The notes: generated by a model not told the origin, from the letters alone. 64,000 nt of DNA from Peribacillus tepidiphilus (GCF_009466385.1 NZ_WIAQ01000007.1:62001-126000); one strand, 5' to 3'; counted from the stretch's first letter, positions 1-7,882 are shown. Made by a program: numbers and translations.

Positions 1-600
1 GTCATTTTGCCGGAAGCTTTGCTGCATGGGGAAAGAAGCGAAAATTTGAATGAACTTGAATTAACCTTACGTTTTTGGAGTATAGTTAAAAATACGATTC
101 ATGAAATCGAAACAATTAAAGATGAGATGGTGAAGCAAGGACTTGTAGATTCGGAACGAATGGGTCTCGCGGGTACTTCGATGGGAGGAATTATAACCCT
201 TGGTGCTTTTGCGAAATATCCTTGGATTAAAACGGCAGTATCACTGATGGGAGATCCAGCGTATGTAGACTTTGCCAAGCTGCAAATCAACAAATTACAA
301 AAAGTCGTAAAAGAATTGCCTTTTACTGAAGAAGAACTTCAAAATGAATTCGAAGGCCTGAAGGCGTATGATCCAACACAGAAGCTTTCTGATTGGAATG
401 TTCGCCCGCTAATGTTTTGGCATGGACAACAAGACCCAACAGTTCCGTACAATAATGCGTATTCTTTTTATGAAAAACTTAAACCGCTTTATAAAATGGC
501 TAATGTAGAATTGTCTTTTCATTTAGAGGAAAAAGCGGTTCATGTCGTAACACTCTATGCTGTTAATGAGACGGTCAAGTGGTTTGAAAAGCATCTATAG
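1..600 (+). CDS. yitV: alpha/beta hydrolase YitV, 5' end cut by window edge
   Basis: The reading frame is open to base 1 (Val-Ile-Leu-Pro...), so the N-terminus lies outside the window. The visible 199 residues carry the serine-hydrolase elbow GTSMGG (bases 172-186), a later Asp in GQQDPTVP (about base 428) and a His in AVHVV near the end, which together make a Ser-Asp-His triad in the right order. The fold is that of dienelactone-hydrolase-like esterases. Position directly before yitW matches the B. subtilis yitV-yitW order. The substrate cannot be inferred. The gene ends 51 bases before yitW with no terminator between them, so cotranscription is likely. Confidence 0.85.
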   Translation, partial: VILPEALLHGERSENLNELELTLRFWSIVKNTIHEIETIKDEMVKQGLVDSERMGLAGTSMGGIITLGAFAKYPWIKTAVSLMGDPAYVDFAKLQINKLQKVVKELPFTEEELQNEFEGLKAYDPTQKLSDWNVRPLMFWHGQQDPTVPYNNAYSFYEKLKPLYKMANVELSFHLEEKAVHVVTLYAVNETVKWFEKHL

Positions 601-651
601 AGCGTATATATCAATTGTTTTGTTATGATAGCTAGAAAAGGAGTGATAGGA

Positions 652-960
652 ATGGACCAAGATTTGAGAGACAATATAATGGGAGCTTTAGAACAGGTTG
701 TTGATCCGGAAATCGGTATAGATATTGTGAACCTAGGTCTTGTATACGATGTTGATATAAATGATGAAGGCATTGTTACTGTAACGATGACCTTAACTTC
801 TATGGGCTGCCCATTGGCAGGAACGATTATCGATCAAGTAAAAACAGCCTTAAGTGATTTACCTGAGGTAAAAGATACAGAAGTAAATATCGTGTGGAAT
901 CCGCCATGGACAAAAGACAAAATGTCCCGATATGCTAAGATTGCGCTGGGAATTCAGTAA
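652..960 (+). CDS. yitW: MIP18/DUF59 family iron-sulfur maturation factor YitW
   Basis: 102 residues. The ATG at 652 is preferred over the in-frame ATG at 625 because AAAGGAGTG sits directly before it. The protein begins with the family motif DPEIGIDIVNLGL (residues 18-30) and has the conserved reactive cysteine in SMGCPLAG (Cys53), the hallmark of MIP18/SufT-like proteins that help insert or repair Fe-S clusters. It has no membrane segment and should be cytoplasmic. A role in maturing cellular Fe-S enzymes follows from family knowledge; the particular client protein is unknown. Confidence 0.88.
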   Translation: MDQDLRDNIMGALEQVVDPEIGIDIVNLGLVYDVDINDEGIVTVTMTLTSMGCPLAGTIIDQVKTALSDLPEVKDTEVNIVWNPPWTKDKMSRYAKIALGIQ

Positions 961-971
961 TTGCCGGCAAA

Positions 972-1060
972 ATAAGTGGAATGCCTCATTTTCTTGACCT
1001 AGCTGAAAAATATGAAATCATTACGATTAGCTGATCGAATAACAAGAACTGATTTCTTTA
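972..1060 (+). pseudogene. possible short 3' remnant of a RibB-like gene
   Basis: Directly after yitW, the frame from 972 reads SGMPHFLDLAEKYEIITI and then stops. Skipping one base continues it as ADRI. This resembles the C-terminal end of the RibB (3,4-dihydroxy-2-butanone-4-phosphate synthase) domain, which commonly has M-x-R-x-P-x-L...A-K...ITIADLI. Only about 25 residues remain, there is no start, and the tail overlaps the terminator hairpin. The resemblance is from memory and weak; chance similarity is quite possible. Confidence 0.22.
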
Positions 1061-1079
1061 AAGAATCGGTTCTTTTTTT
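1044..1079 (+). terminator. intrinsic terminator after yitW
   Basis: AAGAACTGATT pairs with AATCGGTTCTT (one G-T pair) around a short loop, followed by a run of seven T. It closes the yitV-yitW unit. Confidence 0.8.
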
Positions 1080-1223
1080 ATAAATGGAGGTTGTTTTTTA
1101 TCATAAACATTTGCAGATCAAAGAGTTGTTCGAAAGATAGTCTGTTTTGGAAGTTAAATACTGTAAAAAAATGAATTCGTTGTTATAATGATTGTAATAC
1201 ATTTCAACGAGGGAGGAAGACAA

Positions 1224-2240
1224 ATGGGACAAGTCAAAACGAAGGATGCGTTGAACAGGCCGTTGCGTGATTTAAGGATTTCTGTCATTGATCGCTGTAA
1301 TTTTCGCTGTCAATATTGCATGCCAGCTGAAATTTTTCATGATCATTTTCAATTTCTCCCTCGAAATGAACTTTTGACATATGAAGAAATAGAAAAGGTA
1401 GCTACCATTTTTGCGGAGCTTGGTGTCGAGAAAATCCGTTTAACAGGAGGAGAGCCGCTCTTAAGAAAGGATTTGCCTAGATTAGTGGAAAAACTCGTGA
1501 AAGTTTCCGGTATTAAGGATGTGGCACTGACAACTAACGGGGTATATTTGCCTAAATATGCAAAAGAGTTAAAGACTGCCGGCTTAAAAAGAGTGAACAT
1601 CAGTCTAGATAGCTTGGATGACGAACTGTTTAAAAAAATAAATGGACGAGGAGTAGGTACTGCTAGTGTTCTTCGAGGAATTGAAGCGGCAAAGGAAGCA
1701 GGTCTTGGAATCAAAATAAACATGGTCGTCAAAAAAGGGCTAAACGAAGATCAAATTCTGCCTATGGCTGTTTATTGTAAAGAGCGTGATCTTCATTTGA
1801 GATTCATTGAATTTATGGATGTTGGTACAACAAATGGCTGGAAAATGGATCACGTTATTTCCATGAAAGAAATTTTACGTATTTTACAAGAGAAATTTGA
1901 ACTCGAGCCTGTCGATCCCTCATATTTTGGAGAAGTGGCCAAAAGGTATATATATAGGGATTCAAAAACTGAAGTAGGATTTATCACTTCCGTTTCCCAA
2001 TCATTTTGTTCAAGCTGTACAAGAGCCAGGATATCGGCGGATGGAAAAATATATACATGCTTATTTACAGGAAAAGGGCATGATATTAAATCCATTGTTC
2101 GAAGCGATGCTTCTGAGGAAGAATTGAAAGCGGCCATTGCGAAAATCTGGCATGATAGAAGCGACCGTTACTCTGATGAAAGAATGATGGGCTCCTCAAA
2201 CAGTCGTGAAAAAATTGAGATGTCCTATATTGGAGGATAA
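1224..2240 (+). CDS. moaA: GTP 3',8-cyclase MoaA (molybdenum cofactor synthesis)
   Basis: 338 residues. The ATG at 1224 follows GGGAGGAAG by a normal spacer, so the longer open frame from 1188 is not used. MoaA is a radical-SAM enzyme that converts GTP to 3',8-cyclo-7,8-dihydro-GTP, the first step of molybdopterin synthesis. The SAM cluster motif is C25-x3-C29-x2-C32, the [11 protein letters not shown]-binding segment follows, and the second cluster is held by C262-x2-C265-x13-C279. The protein ends with the conserved Gly-Gly. No other moa genes lie nearby, so the pathway partners must be elsewhere. Its position next to a NarI-like gene, a ywiC relic and fnr suggests the remains of a nitrate-respiration region. 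Confidence 0.95.
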   Translation: MGQVKTKDALNRPLRDLRISVIDRCNFRCQYCMPAEIFHDHFQFLPRNELLTYEEIEKVATIFAELGVEKIRLTGGEPLLRKDLPRLVEKLVKVSGIKDVALTTNGVYLPKYAKELKTAGLKRVNISLDSLDDELFKKINGRGVGTASVLRGIEAAKEAGLGIKINMVVKKGLNEDQILPMAVYCKERDLHLRFIEFMDVGTTNGWKMDHVISMKEILRILQEKFELEPVDPSYFGEVAKRYIYRDSKTEVGFITSVSQSFCSSCTRARISADGKIYTCLFTGKGHDIKSIVRSDASEEELKAAIAKIWHDRSDRYSDERMMGSSNSREKIEMSYIGG

Positions 2241-2347
2241 GGTCTTATTCTTTTGAGTGGAAAATCAGACTGACTGAGAAGTGCTTTGAATTCTGAAAAG
2301 TGCGATTTTAAAAATAGATGGGCTACGGGATTACAATCATCAAAAAG

Positions 2348-2389
2348 AAAAGCTGCTATGGCATTGTAAGTAGTTCAGTTTTAAGATAG
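2348..2389 (+). repeat. left copy of an imperfect inverted repeat flanking the 52-bp array
   Basis: This 42-base stretch matches the reverse complement of 3504-3545 at about 31 of 42 positions by hand alignment; the longest shared core is TAAGTAGTT followed by AGTTTT. The pair brackets the 52-bp hairpin array. Confidence 0.55.
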
Positions 2390-2416
2390 AAAAAATAGAT
2401 TTATACCATTATTTAT

Positions 2417-2452
2417 AGTCTAATTCACATATGAATTGGACTTTTTATTTTT
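2417..2452 (+). terminator. intrinsic terminator downstream of moaA
   Basis: AGTCTAATTCA and TGAATTGGACT form a stem with a CATA loop, followed by a T-rich tract. It lies about 180 bases after the moaA stop; nothing coding is visible between them. Confidence 0.75.
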
Positions 2453-2642
2453 AAAAAATCCATATAAAATATCATGAAAAAAAGCATATCTAATAGTTGA
2501 TGGTCAATATGTACGGGTCTCTGTCCATTTAAATGTTAATTTCAATGTTCATCTCGATACCAGATAGGAGAAAAAAGTCTGATTTAAATGAAATTCTTTA
2601 TATAAGTCCCTCCAAATTTGTACCCTCATAGGAAATATCCTG

Positions 2643-3492
2643 CTGGTCCTGTCCGAATAGTCCTGTCATTCGGACAACCAGAGGAAATTTTTTGCTGGTT
2701 CTGTCCGAATAGTCCTGTCATTCGGACAGCCAGAGGCAATTTTCTGCTTGTCCTGTCCGAATAGTCCTGTCATTCGGACAACCAGAGGCAATTTTTTGCT
2801 GGTCCTGTCCGAATAGTCCTGTCATTCGGACAGCCAGAGGCAATTTTTTTGCTGGTCCTGTCCGAATAGTCCTGTCATTCGGACAACCAGAAGCGATTTT
2901 CTGCTGGTTCTGTCCGAATAGTCCTTTCATTCAGACAACCAGAGGCAATTTTTTGCTGGTCCTGTCCGAATAGTCCTGTCATTCGGACAGCCAGAGGGTA
3001 CTTTCTGCTGGTTCTGTCCGAATAGTCCTTTCATTCAGACAACCAGAGGCAATTTTTTGCTGGTCCTGTCCGAATAGTCCTGTCATTCGGACAACCAGAG
3101 GCAATTTTTTGCTGGTCCTGTCCGAATAGTCCTGTCATTCAGGCAACCAGAGGCAATTTTTTGCTGGTCCTGTCCGAATAGTCCTGTCATTCGGACAGCC
3201 AGAGGCAATTTTTTGCTTGTCCTGTCCGAATAGTCCTGTCATTCGGACAGCCAGAGGGTACTTTCTGCTGGTCCTGTCCGAATAGTCCTGTCATTCGGAC
3301 AACCAGAGGCAATTTTTTGCTTGTCCTGTCCGAATAGTCCTGTCATTCGGACAGCCAGAGGGTACTTTCTGCTGGTTCTGTCCGAATAGTCCTGTCATTC
3401 GGATAACCAGAGGCAATTTTTTGCTGGTCCTGTCCGAATAGTTCTGTCATTCGGACAGCCAGAGGCAATTTTTTGCTGGTCCTGTCCGAATA
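2643..3492. repeat. tandem array of 52-bp hairpin units (16 full and 1 partial)
   Basis: Units begin at 2643, 2695, 2747, 2799, 2852, 2904 and then every 52 bases to 3476; only one interval is 53. Each unit holds a long interrupted palindrome: CTGGT and TGTCCGAAT on the left arm, ATTCGGACA and ACCAG on the right arm, with a loop around TAGTCCTGTC. Most units then carry a T-rich tail (AATTTTTTG), so each copy looks like an intrinsic terminator. Variants alternate (GACAACC/GACAGCC; GGCAATTTTTTG/GGGTACTTTCTG). The period is not a multiple of three, so the open frame across part of it is not a gene. The equal spacing and lack of unique spacers argue against CRISPR. Confidence 0.97.
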
Positions 3493-3503
3493 ACCGTAAA
3501 ATT

Positions 3504-3545
3504 CTACTTCAAAACTAAACTACTTATATGGCATTGGCGGCTTTT
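3504..3545 (-). repeat. right copy of the inverted repeat flanking the 52-bp array
   Basis: This is the reverse-complement partner of 2348-2389 (about 74 percent identity by eye). It starts just after the last partial 52-bp unit and ends in a T run. Confidence 0.55.
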
Positions 3546-3605
3546 TTGTTCACATTTTTTCGTGTTCTTAAAATGTTTAAAAAAAGTTAATAAAATCGTC
3601 AAATG

Positions 3606-3621
3606 TGTAACTTATGTCACT
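3606..3621 (+). promoter_or_regulatory. Fnr/CRP-type half-conserved box upstream of the NarI-like gene
   Basis: TGTAACTTATGTCACT matches the Bacillus Fnr pattern TGTGA-N6-TCACA/T with one mismatch in the left arm. It lies about 80 bases before the start at 3701, with a TACTAT -10-like sequence at about 3660. The fnr gene itself is 1 kb downstream. Confidence 0.45.
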
Positions 3622-3700
3622 GATTTGTCACATTCATGCTGTTACTATTTAGGTACGGGGTACTATAGTTTGTGCATATAGAGAAATGAGGTGAGAATCG

Positions 3701-4153
3701 GTGGATCTGCTTCAAATGATGATTTGGGTCATTTATCCTTACGTAGTCGTTGCTATTTTGGGGATGGGGATTGTATGGCAATATGACGAAAAGCATGTTG
3801 AGGGAAATGCTTGCAGTAAGAAAAATCTTAAATTGAAGCTCCAAAAATGGATCATAAAAGGATTATTTTTGATGAGTTTTCTTACAGGAGCTGGCATTAT
3901 TCATTTTTATAGCATGGTGAGTGAGCCGAAAAAACTCTTTTTATGGGTAATGAGCCTAATTCAATTAAATCCTGATATGGATATAATCAAAAGCATTTCC
4001 ATCCTTTCTCAAGCTCATGTTGTTCTGTTAATGACCTTATTATTAGTATTATCTTTTAGCCATTATTTAAGATTCTTTCTAAAACCACATCGCTGGTTAA
4101 AATATAAACGTAAAACCTATAAAAATAATCTGAATAGGATAGAAGAAATATAA
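3701..4153 (+). CDS. short NarI-like membrane protein (nitrate reductase gamma subunit relative)
   Basis: 150 residues, GTG start behind GAGGTGAG. The N-terminal WVIYPYVVVAILGMGIVWQY helix and the C-terminal segment (LNPDMD...SQAHVVLLM...SHYLRFF) resemble NarI, the haem-b subunit that passes electrons to nitrate reductase NarGH. NarI is usually about 220 residues with five membrane helices; the middle two helices and their loop are missing here. Candidate haem ligands H68, H106 and H121 can be aligned with three of the four NarI histidines. The fourth position appears to be Met58. It may be a distinct short family member or an in-frame deletion product. No narG, narH or narJ is in the window. 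Confidence 0.6.
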   Translation: MDLLQMMIWVIYPYVVVAILGMGIVWQYDEKHVEGNACSKKNLKLKLQKWIIKGLFLMSFLTGAGIIHFYSMVSEPKKLFLWVMSLIQLNPDMDIIKSISILSQAHVVLLMTLLLVLSFSHYLRFFLKPHRWLKYKRKTYKNNLNRIEEI

Positions 4154-4194
4154 CGACTTTTTTAGATGAAAAGTCTTTTTTTTTTTGAAGAATT

Positions 4195-4212
4195 TTGTGA
4201 TTTATTTCACAA
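4195..4212 (+). promoter_or_regulatory. perfect Fnr box upstream of the ywiC relic
   Basis: TTGTGATTTATTTCACAA is an exact TGTGA-N6-TCACA palindrome, the Bacillus Fnr operator, 57 bases before the ywiC pseudogene start. In B. subtilis, Fnr activates the narK-fnr and nar genes under oxygen limitation. It survives although the gene behind it is broken. Confidence 0.75.
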
Positions 4213-4268
4213 CACCATCACACCTATTCGAATAAAATTGAAGTATCAATGGTTATATGGTGATGACT

Positions 4269-4476
4269 ATGAAAATTTTTTTACCGAAACAGCATGGAGC
4301 ATGGGCGATGCTTCTCATACCGTTTTGGCTAGGAGCCGCTGCATCCCATTTTTCTTTTATACACATCCTGTCCTTTATTGGTTGGCTGTTTTCCGATGCC
4401 ATTTATAAAAGTCGGCATTTATGAGATCATCAATTCAGTGATATTTTTTATCATCATGCTACCAGCCAATCTATAA
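4269..4476 (+). pseudogene. ywiC: ywiC pseudogene, N- and C-terminal ends joined by an internal deletion
   Basis: From 4269 the frame reads MKIFLPKQHGAWAMLLIPF, the characteristic start of the YwiC membrane-protein family, and continues for about 40 residues before drifting to a stop at 4422. From about 4396 another frame gives VGIYEIINSVIFFIIML and a stop at 4474-4476, which looks like the YwiC C-terminus. The intact protein is roughly 200-250 residues, so most of the middle is gone and the ends are out of frame. In B. subtilis ywiC lies next to fnr and the nar operon, as here. The start follows GGTGATG closely. Confidence 0.7.
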
Positions 4477-4520
4477 TTTTGGGACATAGAAAGTCGATCA
4501 GGGTTAGCGAAAAGCTAAAG

Positions 4521-4567
4521 AAAGTGAAACTTCCAACAGTGGTGGTATTACTGCCCGTTACATGCGG
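4521..4567 (+). repeat. internally deleted copy of the structured element at 21757-21944
   Basis: AAAGTGAAACTTCCA-ACAGTGG is joined directly to TTACTGCCCGT-ACATGCGG. The same two ends occur at 21755-21779 and 21919-21940, where they enclose about 140 extra bases. The match at both ends points to a shared repeat element with a deletion here. Confidence 0.6.
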
Positions 4568-4576
4568 AAAAAACTA

Positions 4577-4644
4577 GTAAAAAAGGTGACATGTCTGGAA
4601 TGGCTCATCCAATTGGAGGGGCCAATCCTAGACGCGTCACCTTT
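4577..4644 (-). terminator. terminator of fnr
   Basis: AAAGGTGAC...GTCACCTTT form the outer stem, with inner pairing of GTCT/AGAC and ATGGC/GCCAAT. Read on the minus strand, a T-rich tract follows. It lies immediately after the fnr stop. Confidence 0.75.
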
Positions 4645-5338
4645 ATTCTATATTACAAATATCAACGGGACAGTTTTCGCAATCTATTTCCATTTTTAAA
4701 TAATCGATATCGTGAATGGTAATGATTCCTTTATCAATCGATACTACTTCTAATTTTCTAAGATCGCTTAGCATTCTGTTCACAACCTCACGGGAGGTTC
4801 CACAAAAGTTGGCCAGCTCCTGGTTCGTTAAGGGCAAGCTGATCGTAATGCCTGACTCAGTTTCTACTCCATAACTATTGGAAAGACGAATCAAGGTTGA
4901 ATAGAGTGCTCCTTTTTTTCCGTGCAAAACAAGGTCTCTAAACTTCGTTTGTGTTTTTCTGTGTTGACCAGACATCCACTTCATAAACTCCATTGCCGCA
5001 GAGCTGTTCACAGCCAATTTATCCTCAAGTTCATCCTTTAGAATCACTGCCACCTCTCCATCTTCCATAACCTTTGCATTCACCATGTATTTTGGAGATT
5101 CAGTAAATAAAATCATTTCACCAACGATGTCGTCCTTTGAACAAATTCTTAAAGTCAACTCTCGTCCGTCAGGAATGATTTTACTGATTTGGATCTTACC
5201 ACTTAATAGGACGAATAATTCTTTCGCTATAGATCCTTCTTGAAACAAATATGTACCTTTTTCAATTTTTTTAACATGATGGACAGAGGTGAGAATTTCC
5301 TTTAATTGGGTTGAAAATGATTGAATGGATTGAAGCAT
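4643..5338 (-). CDS. fnr: anaerobic regulator Fnr, Bacillus type
   Basis: 231 residues in the CRP/FNR family. A cyclic-nucleotide-like jelly-roll domain (about residues 20-130, containing LLSGKIQISKIIPDGRELTL) is followed by a dimer helix and a winged helix-turn-helix (about 160-215, LANFCGTSREVVNRMLSDL). The C-terminus has C220-x2-C223-x4-C228. In Bacillus Fnr, three such C-terminal cysteines plus an Asp hold the oxygen-sensing [4Fe-4S] cluster, unlike the N-terminal cluster of E. coli FNR. The ATG at 5338 has AAAGGTGG before it. It probably controls the two Fnr-type boxes at 3606 and 4195. It is divergent from argC. Confidence 0.92.
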   Translation of the reverse strand: MLQSIQSFSTQLKEILTSVHHVKKIEKGTYLFQEGSIAKELFVLLSGKIQISKIIPDGRELTLRICSKDDIVGEMILFTESPKYMVNAKVMEDGEVAVILKDELEDKLAVNSSAAMEFMKWMSGQHRKTQTKFRDLVLHGKKGALYSTLIRLSNSYGVETESGITISLPLTNQELANFCGTSREVVNRMLSDLRKLEVVSIDKGIITIHDIDYLKMEIDCENCPVDICNIE

Positions 5339-5505
5339 AACATTACCACCTTTAAGAGGTGCGATTTGTAATCGCTACTATTGATTTAAAAGGAAAATAG
5401 CTTAAGAGTCAACATACAATCATTTTATTACCTATCATTATAGTGTAAATGTAAATATATAACAATATAGAAAATGATGAAAGAATTTATAAAAATACAA
5501 TTGAT

Positions 5506-5519
5506 TTTATTTTTATTCA
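5506..5519 (+). promoter_or_regulatory. candidate ArgR/AhrC (ARG) box before argC
   Basis: TTTATTTTTATTCA matches the ARG-box core TGAAT-WWWW-ATTCA in about 8 of 10 fixed positions, within the 250-base fnr-argC intergenic region. AhrC repression of argC in arginine excess is known in B. subtilis. The match is imperfect in this AT-rich stretch. Confidence 0.35.
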
Positions 5520-5588
5520 ATCATATAATAATAGAAATATTAATTACTAAGGAAAAAATTGCAAAGATTAGAAGGGATTGAATATTAC

Positions 5589-6623
5589 ATGAAGGTTTCT
5601 ATAGTCGGTGCTTCCGGTTATAGTGGGCTGGAACTTATTAGACTATTGCAAAATCACCCCCATTTTAAGGTTCAGTCTCTACTTACTTCTTCAAAAGCTG
5701 GCAGAAACGTATCAGAAGAATATCCACATCTTATGCATATTCAGCATCAGTTTGAGGAAATTCATCTAGAAAAGATCGCCGAAGAATGTGATGTTGTTTT
5801 TTTAGCAACTCCAAGTGGTGTATCTTCTGAACTGGCACCTCAATTAATGAAACTGGGACTTAAAGTCATTGATTTATCAGGTGATCTGCGTCTGAAAAAC
5901 AGCGATTTTTATAAAAAATGGTACAAAAAAAAACCGGCTCCCGAGGCTGTTTTGAAGGAAGCCGTTTATGGACTAAGCGAGTGGAATAAAGAAAGGATTC
6001 AAAAAGCGACCATAATAGCAAACCCTGGATGTTATCCTACTGCCACATTATTAGGCTTAGCTCCACTAATAAGAAATGGTTATTGTGATGGAAGCGATAT
6101 TATCGTTGACGCAAAATCAGGAGTGTCTGGTGCAGGTAGGTCAGCAAGCCTTGCAACAAGCTACAGTGAGGTAAATGAAAACTTTAAGATTTACAAGGTG
6201 CATGAACATCAGCATATACCGGAAATTGAACAGCAGCTGGAAGAATGGACAGCGGGGATCGAACCGATTGAGTTCAGCACCCATCTAGTTCCGATGACGA
6301 GAGGAATCATGGCCACGATTTATATTAAGCCCAAAAATCCTGTGACTACAAAAGAGCTTCATGAGCTATATACGTCATCATATGAAGAGAAACATTTCGT
6401 TAGGGTTCAGCCCATCAACCAATACCCTTGCACTAAGCAAGTTTATGGATCGAATTATTGTGATATAGGAGTCGGATATAACGAGAGAACGAATAAAATT
6501 ACCATTGTTTCAGTGATCGATAATTTAATGAAAGGGGCAGCAGGCCAAGCTGTTCAGAATGCAAATTTACTATTTGGATTGGAAGAAACTGAGGGGCTGA
6601 TGGGAGTTCCTTTATATCCATAA
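5589..6623 (+). CDS. argC: N-acetyl-gamma-glutamyl-phosphate reductase ArgC
   Basis: 345 residues from the ATG at 5589, which restores the usual family N-terminus MKVSIVGASGYSG; an in-frame TTG at 5559 is less likely. AGAAGGG lies upstream with a slightly long spacer. ArgC reduces N-acetylglutamyl phosphate to the semialdehyde with NADPH, the third step of arginine synthesis. The NADP-binding GASGYSG is at residues 7-13 and the catalytic cysteine is Cys148 in NPGCYPT. First gene of a seven-gene operon; argJ starts 15 bases after its stop. Confidence 0.97.
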   Translation: MKVSIVGASGYSGLELIRLLQNHPHFKVQSLLTSSKAGRNVSEEYPHLMHIQHQFEEIHLEKIAEECDVVFLATPSGVSSELAPQLMKLGLKVIDLSGDLRLKNSDFYKKWYKKKPAPEAVLKEAVYGLSEWNKERIQKATIIANPGCYPTATLLGLAPLIRNGYCDGSDIIVDAKSGVSGAGRSASLATSYSEVNENFKIYKVHEHQHIPEIEQQLEEWTAGIEPIEFSTHLVPMTRGIMATIYIKPKNPVTTKELHELYTSSYEEKHFVRVQPINQYPCTKQVYGSNYCDIGVGYNERTNKITIVSVIDNLMKGAAGQAVQNANLLFGLEETEGLMGVPLYP

Positions 6624-6638
6624 TTTTGGGAGGAAAGC

Positions 6639-7871
6639 ATGGAAACGTTAAAATCAGCAAATAACATCAACAAAATTGAGGATGGAAATATCTTAACAGT
6701 TCGAGGATTTAAAGCAGCGGGAGTTCATGCAGGATTGCGTTATTCGAAAAAGGATCTAGGAGTCATATTTTCAGAGGTACCAGCTTCCTGTGCTGCTGTA
6801 TATACCCAAAGTCTAGTGCAAGCAGCTCCGCTAATCGTTACAAAGGACAGTATTCAAAAGGAAGAGACAATTCAGGCTGTTGTCGTAAACAGTGCTTGTG
6901 CGAATGCATGTACGGGTGCACAAGGATTAAAAGATGCCTATGAAATGCGAGCCATCTGCGCTGACAAATTTAGCTTGCCTGAACACTATGTAGCAGTTGC
7001 ATCAACAGGTGTAATTGGTGAATATATGCAGATGGAAAAAATTAAAACGGGGATTTGGCAGCTAGAACCTGACTCAACTACATCATCAGCTGAAGACTTT
7101 CAAACCGCTATTTTGACAACAGATACAGTAATGAAGCATGTCGCTTACGAGGCTGTTATAGATGGAACTAGAGTAACGATGGGAGGAGCAGCGAAAGGTT
7201 CCGGAATGATCCATCCAAATATGGCGACTATGCTTGGATTCATCACGACAGATGTGAAGATTGAATCGAAATATTTACAAAAAGCACTTTCGGAAGTAAC
7301 AGACGTCACGTTTAACCAAATCACAGTTGATGGGGACACATCGACAAATGATATGGTGATTGTTTTAGCCAATGGCTTAGCTGGAAACCAATCATTAACT
7401 CCTGAGCATGAAGATTGGGATGTATTTGTGGAATTATTGAAAAATGTTAGTACCGACTTGGCCAAGATGATTGCCAAGGATGGAGAGGGAGCTACGAAAC
7501 TAATTGAAGTGAATGTAACTGGTGCATCAAGTAAAAAGGATGCACAAATCATCGCAAAAACAATTGTCGGATCTAATTTGGTGAAAAGTGCAGTTTATGG
7601 TGCAGATGCTAACTGGGGCAGAATTATCGGTGCAATGGGAAGAAGTGGAGTAGAGTTTAATCCTCACCAGGTGGACATTTATTTTGGAGACATTAACGTA
7701 TTGAAAAACAGTGAACCTGTGACATTTTCGGAAGAAGAAGCTGCAGAATATTTAAAAGGACATACAGTGGTAATAAATGTCCAATTATTTGAAGGAAACG
7801 AGTCCGGTACTGCATGGGGATGTGATTTGACTTATGACTATGTGAAAATTAATGCAAGCTACCGAACATAA
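6639..7871 (+). CDS. argJ: bifunctional ornithine acetyltransferase / N-acetylglutamate synthase ArgJ
   Basis: 410 residues behind GGGAGGAAAGC. ArgJ moves the acetyl group from N-acetylornithine to glutamate and in bifunctional forms also uses acetyl-CoA, making the cyclic arginine pathway. The proenzyme cleaves itself before a threonine in the motif HPNMATMLGF; here this is Thr197, the nucleophile of the beta chain. GGAAKGSGMIHPN just before it is typical. Full family length (about 400). Whether the acetyl-CoA activity is present cannot be told from sequence alone. Confidence 0.97.
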   Translation: METLKSANNINKIEDGNILTVRGFKAAGVHAGLRYSKKDLGVIFSEVPASCAAVYTQSLVQAAPLIVTKDSIQKEETIQAVVVNSACANACTGAQGLKDAYEMRAICADKFSLPEHYVAVASTGVIGEYMQMEKIKTGIWQLEPDSTTSSAEDFQTAILTTDTVMKHVAYEAVIDGTRVTMGGAAKGSGMIHPNMATMLGFITTDVKIESKYLQKALSEVTDVTFNQITVDGDTSTNDMVIVLANGLAGNQSLTPEHEDWDVFVELLKNVSTDLAKMIAKDGEGATKLIEVNVTGASSKKDAQIIAKTIVGSNLVKSAVYGADANWGRIIGAMGRSGVEFNPHQVDIYFGDINVLKNSEPVTFSEEEAAEYLKGHTVVINVQLFEGNESGTAWGCDLTYDYVKINASYRT

Positions 7872-7882
7872 GGGGAGATTTT

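Noticed and set aside
2718-2930. 70-codon minus-strand open frame across the 52-bp repeats
   Set aside because: The repeat period is not a multiple of three, so the frame changes in each unit; no ribosome site.
2643-3492. CRISPR array
   Set aside because: The repeated unit fills the whole period; there are no unique spacers, and no cas genes are in the window.
4166-4408. 80-codon plus-strand open frame
   Set aside because: It is a different frame over the ywiC relic and Fnr box, with no ribosome site; the homology lies in the frames described for ywiC.
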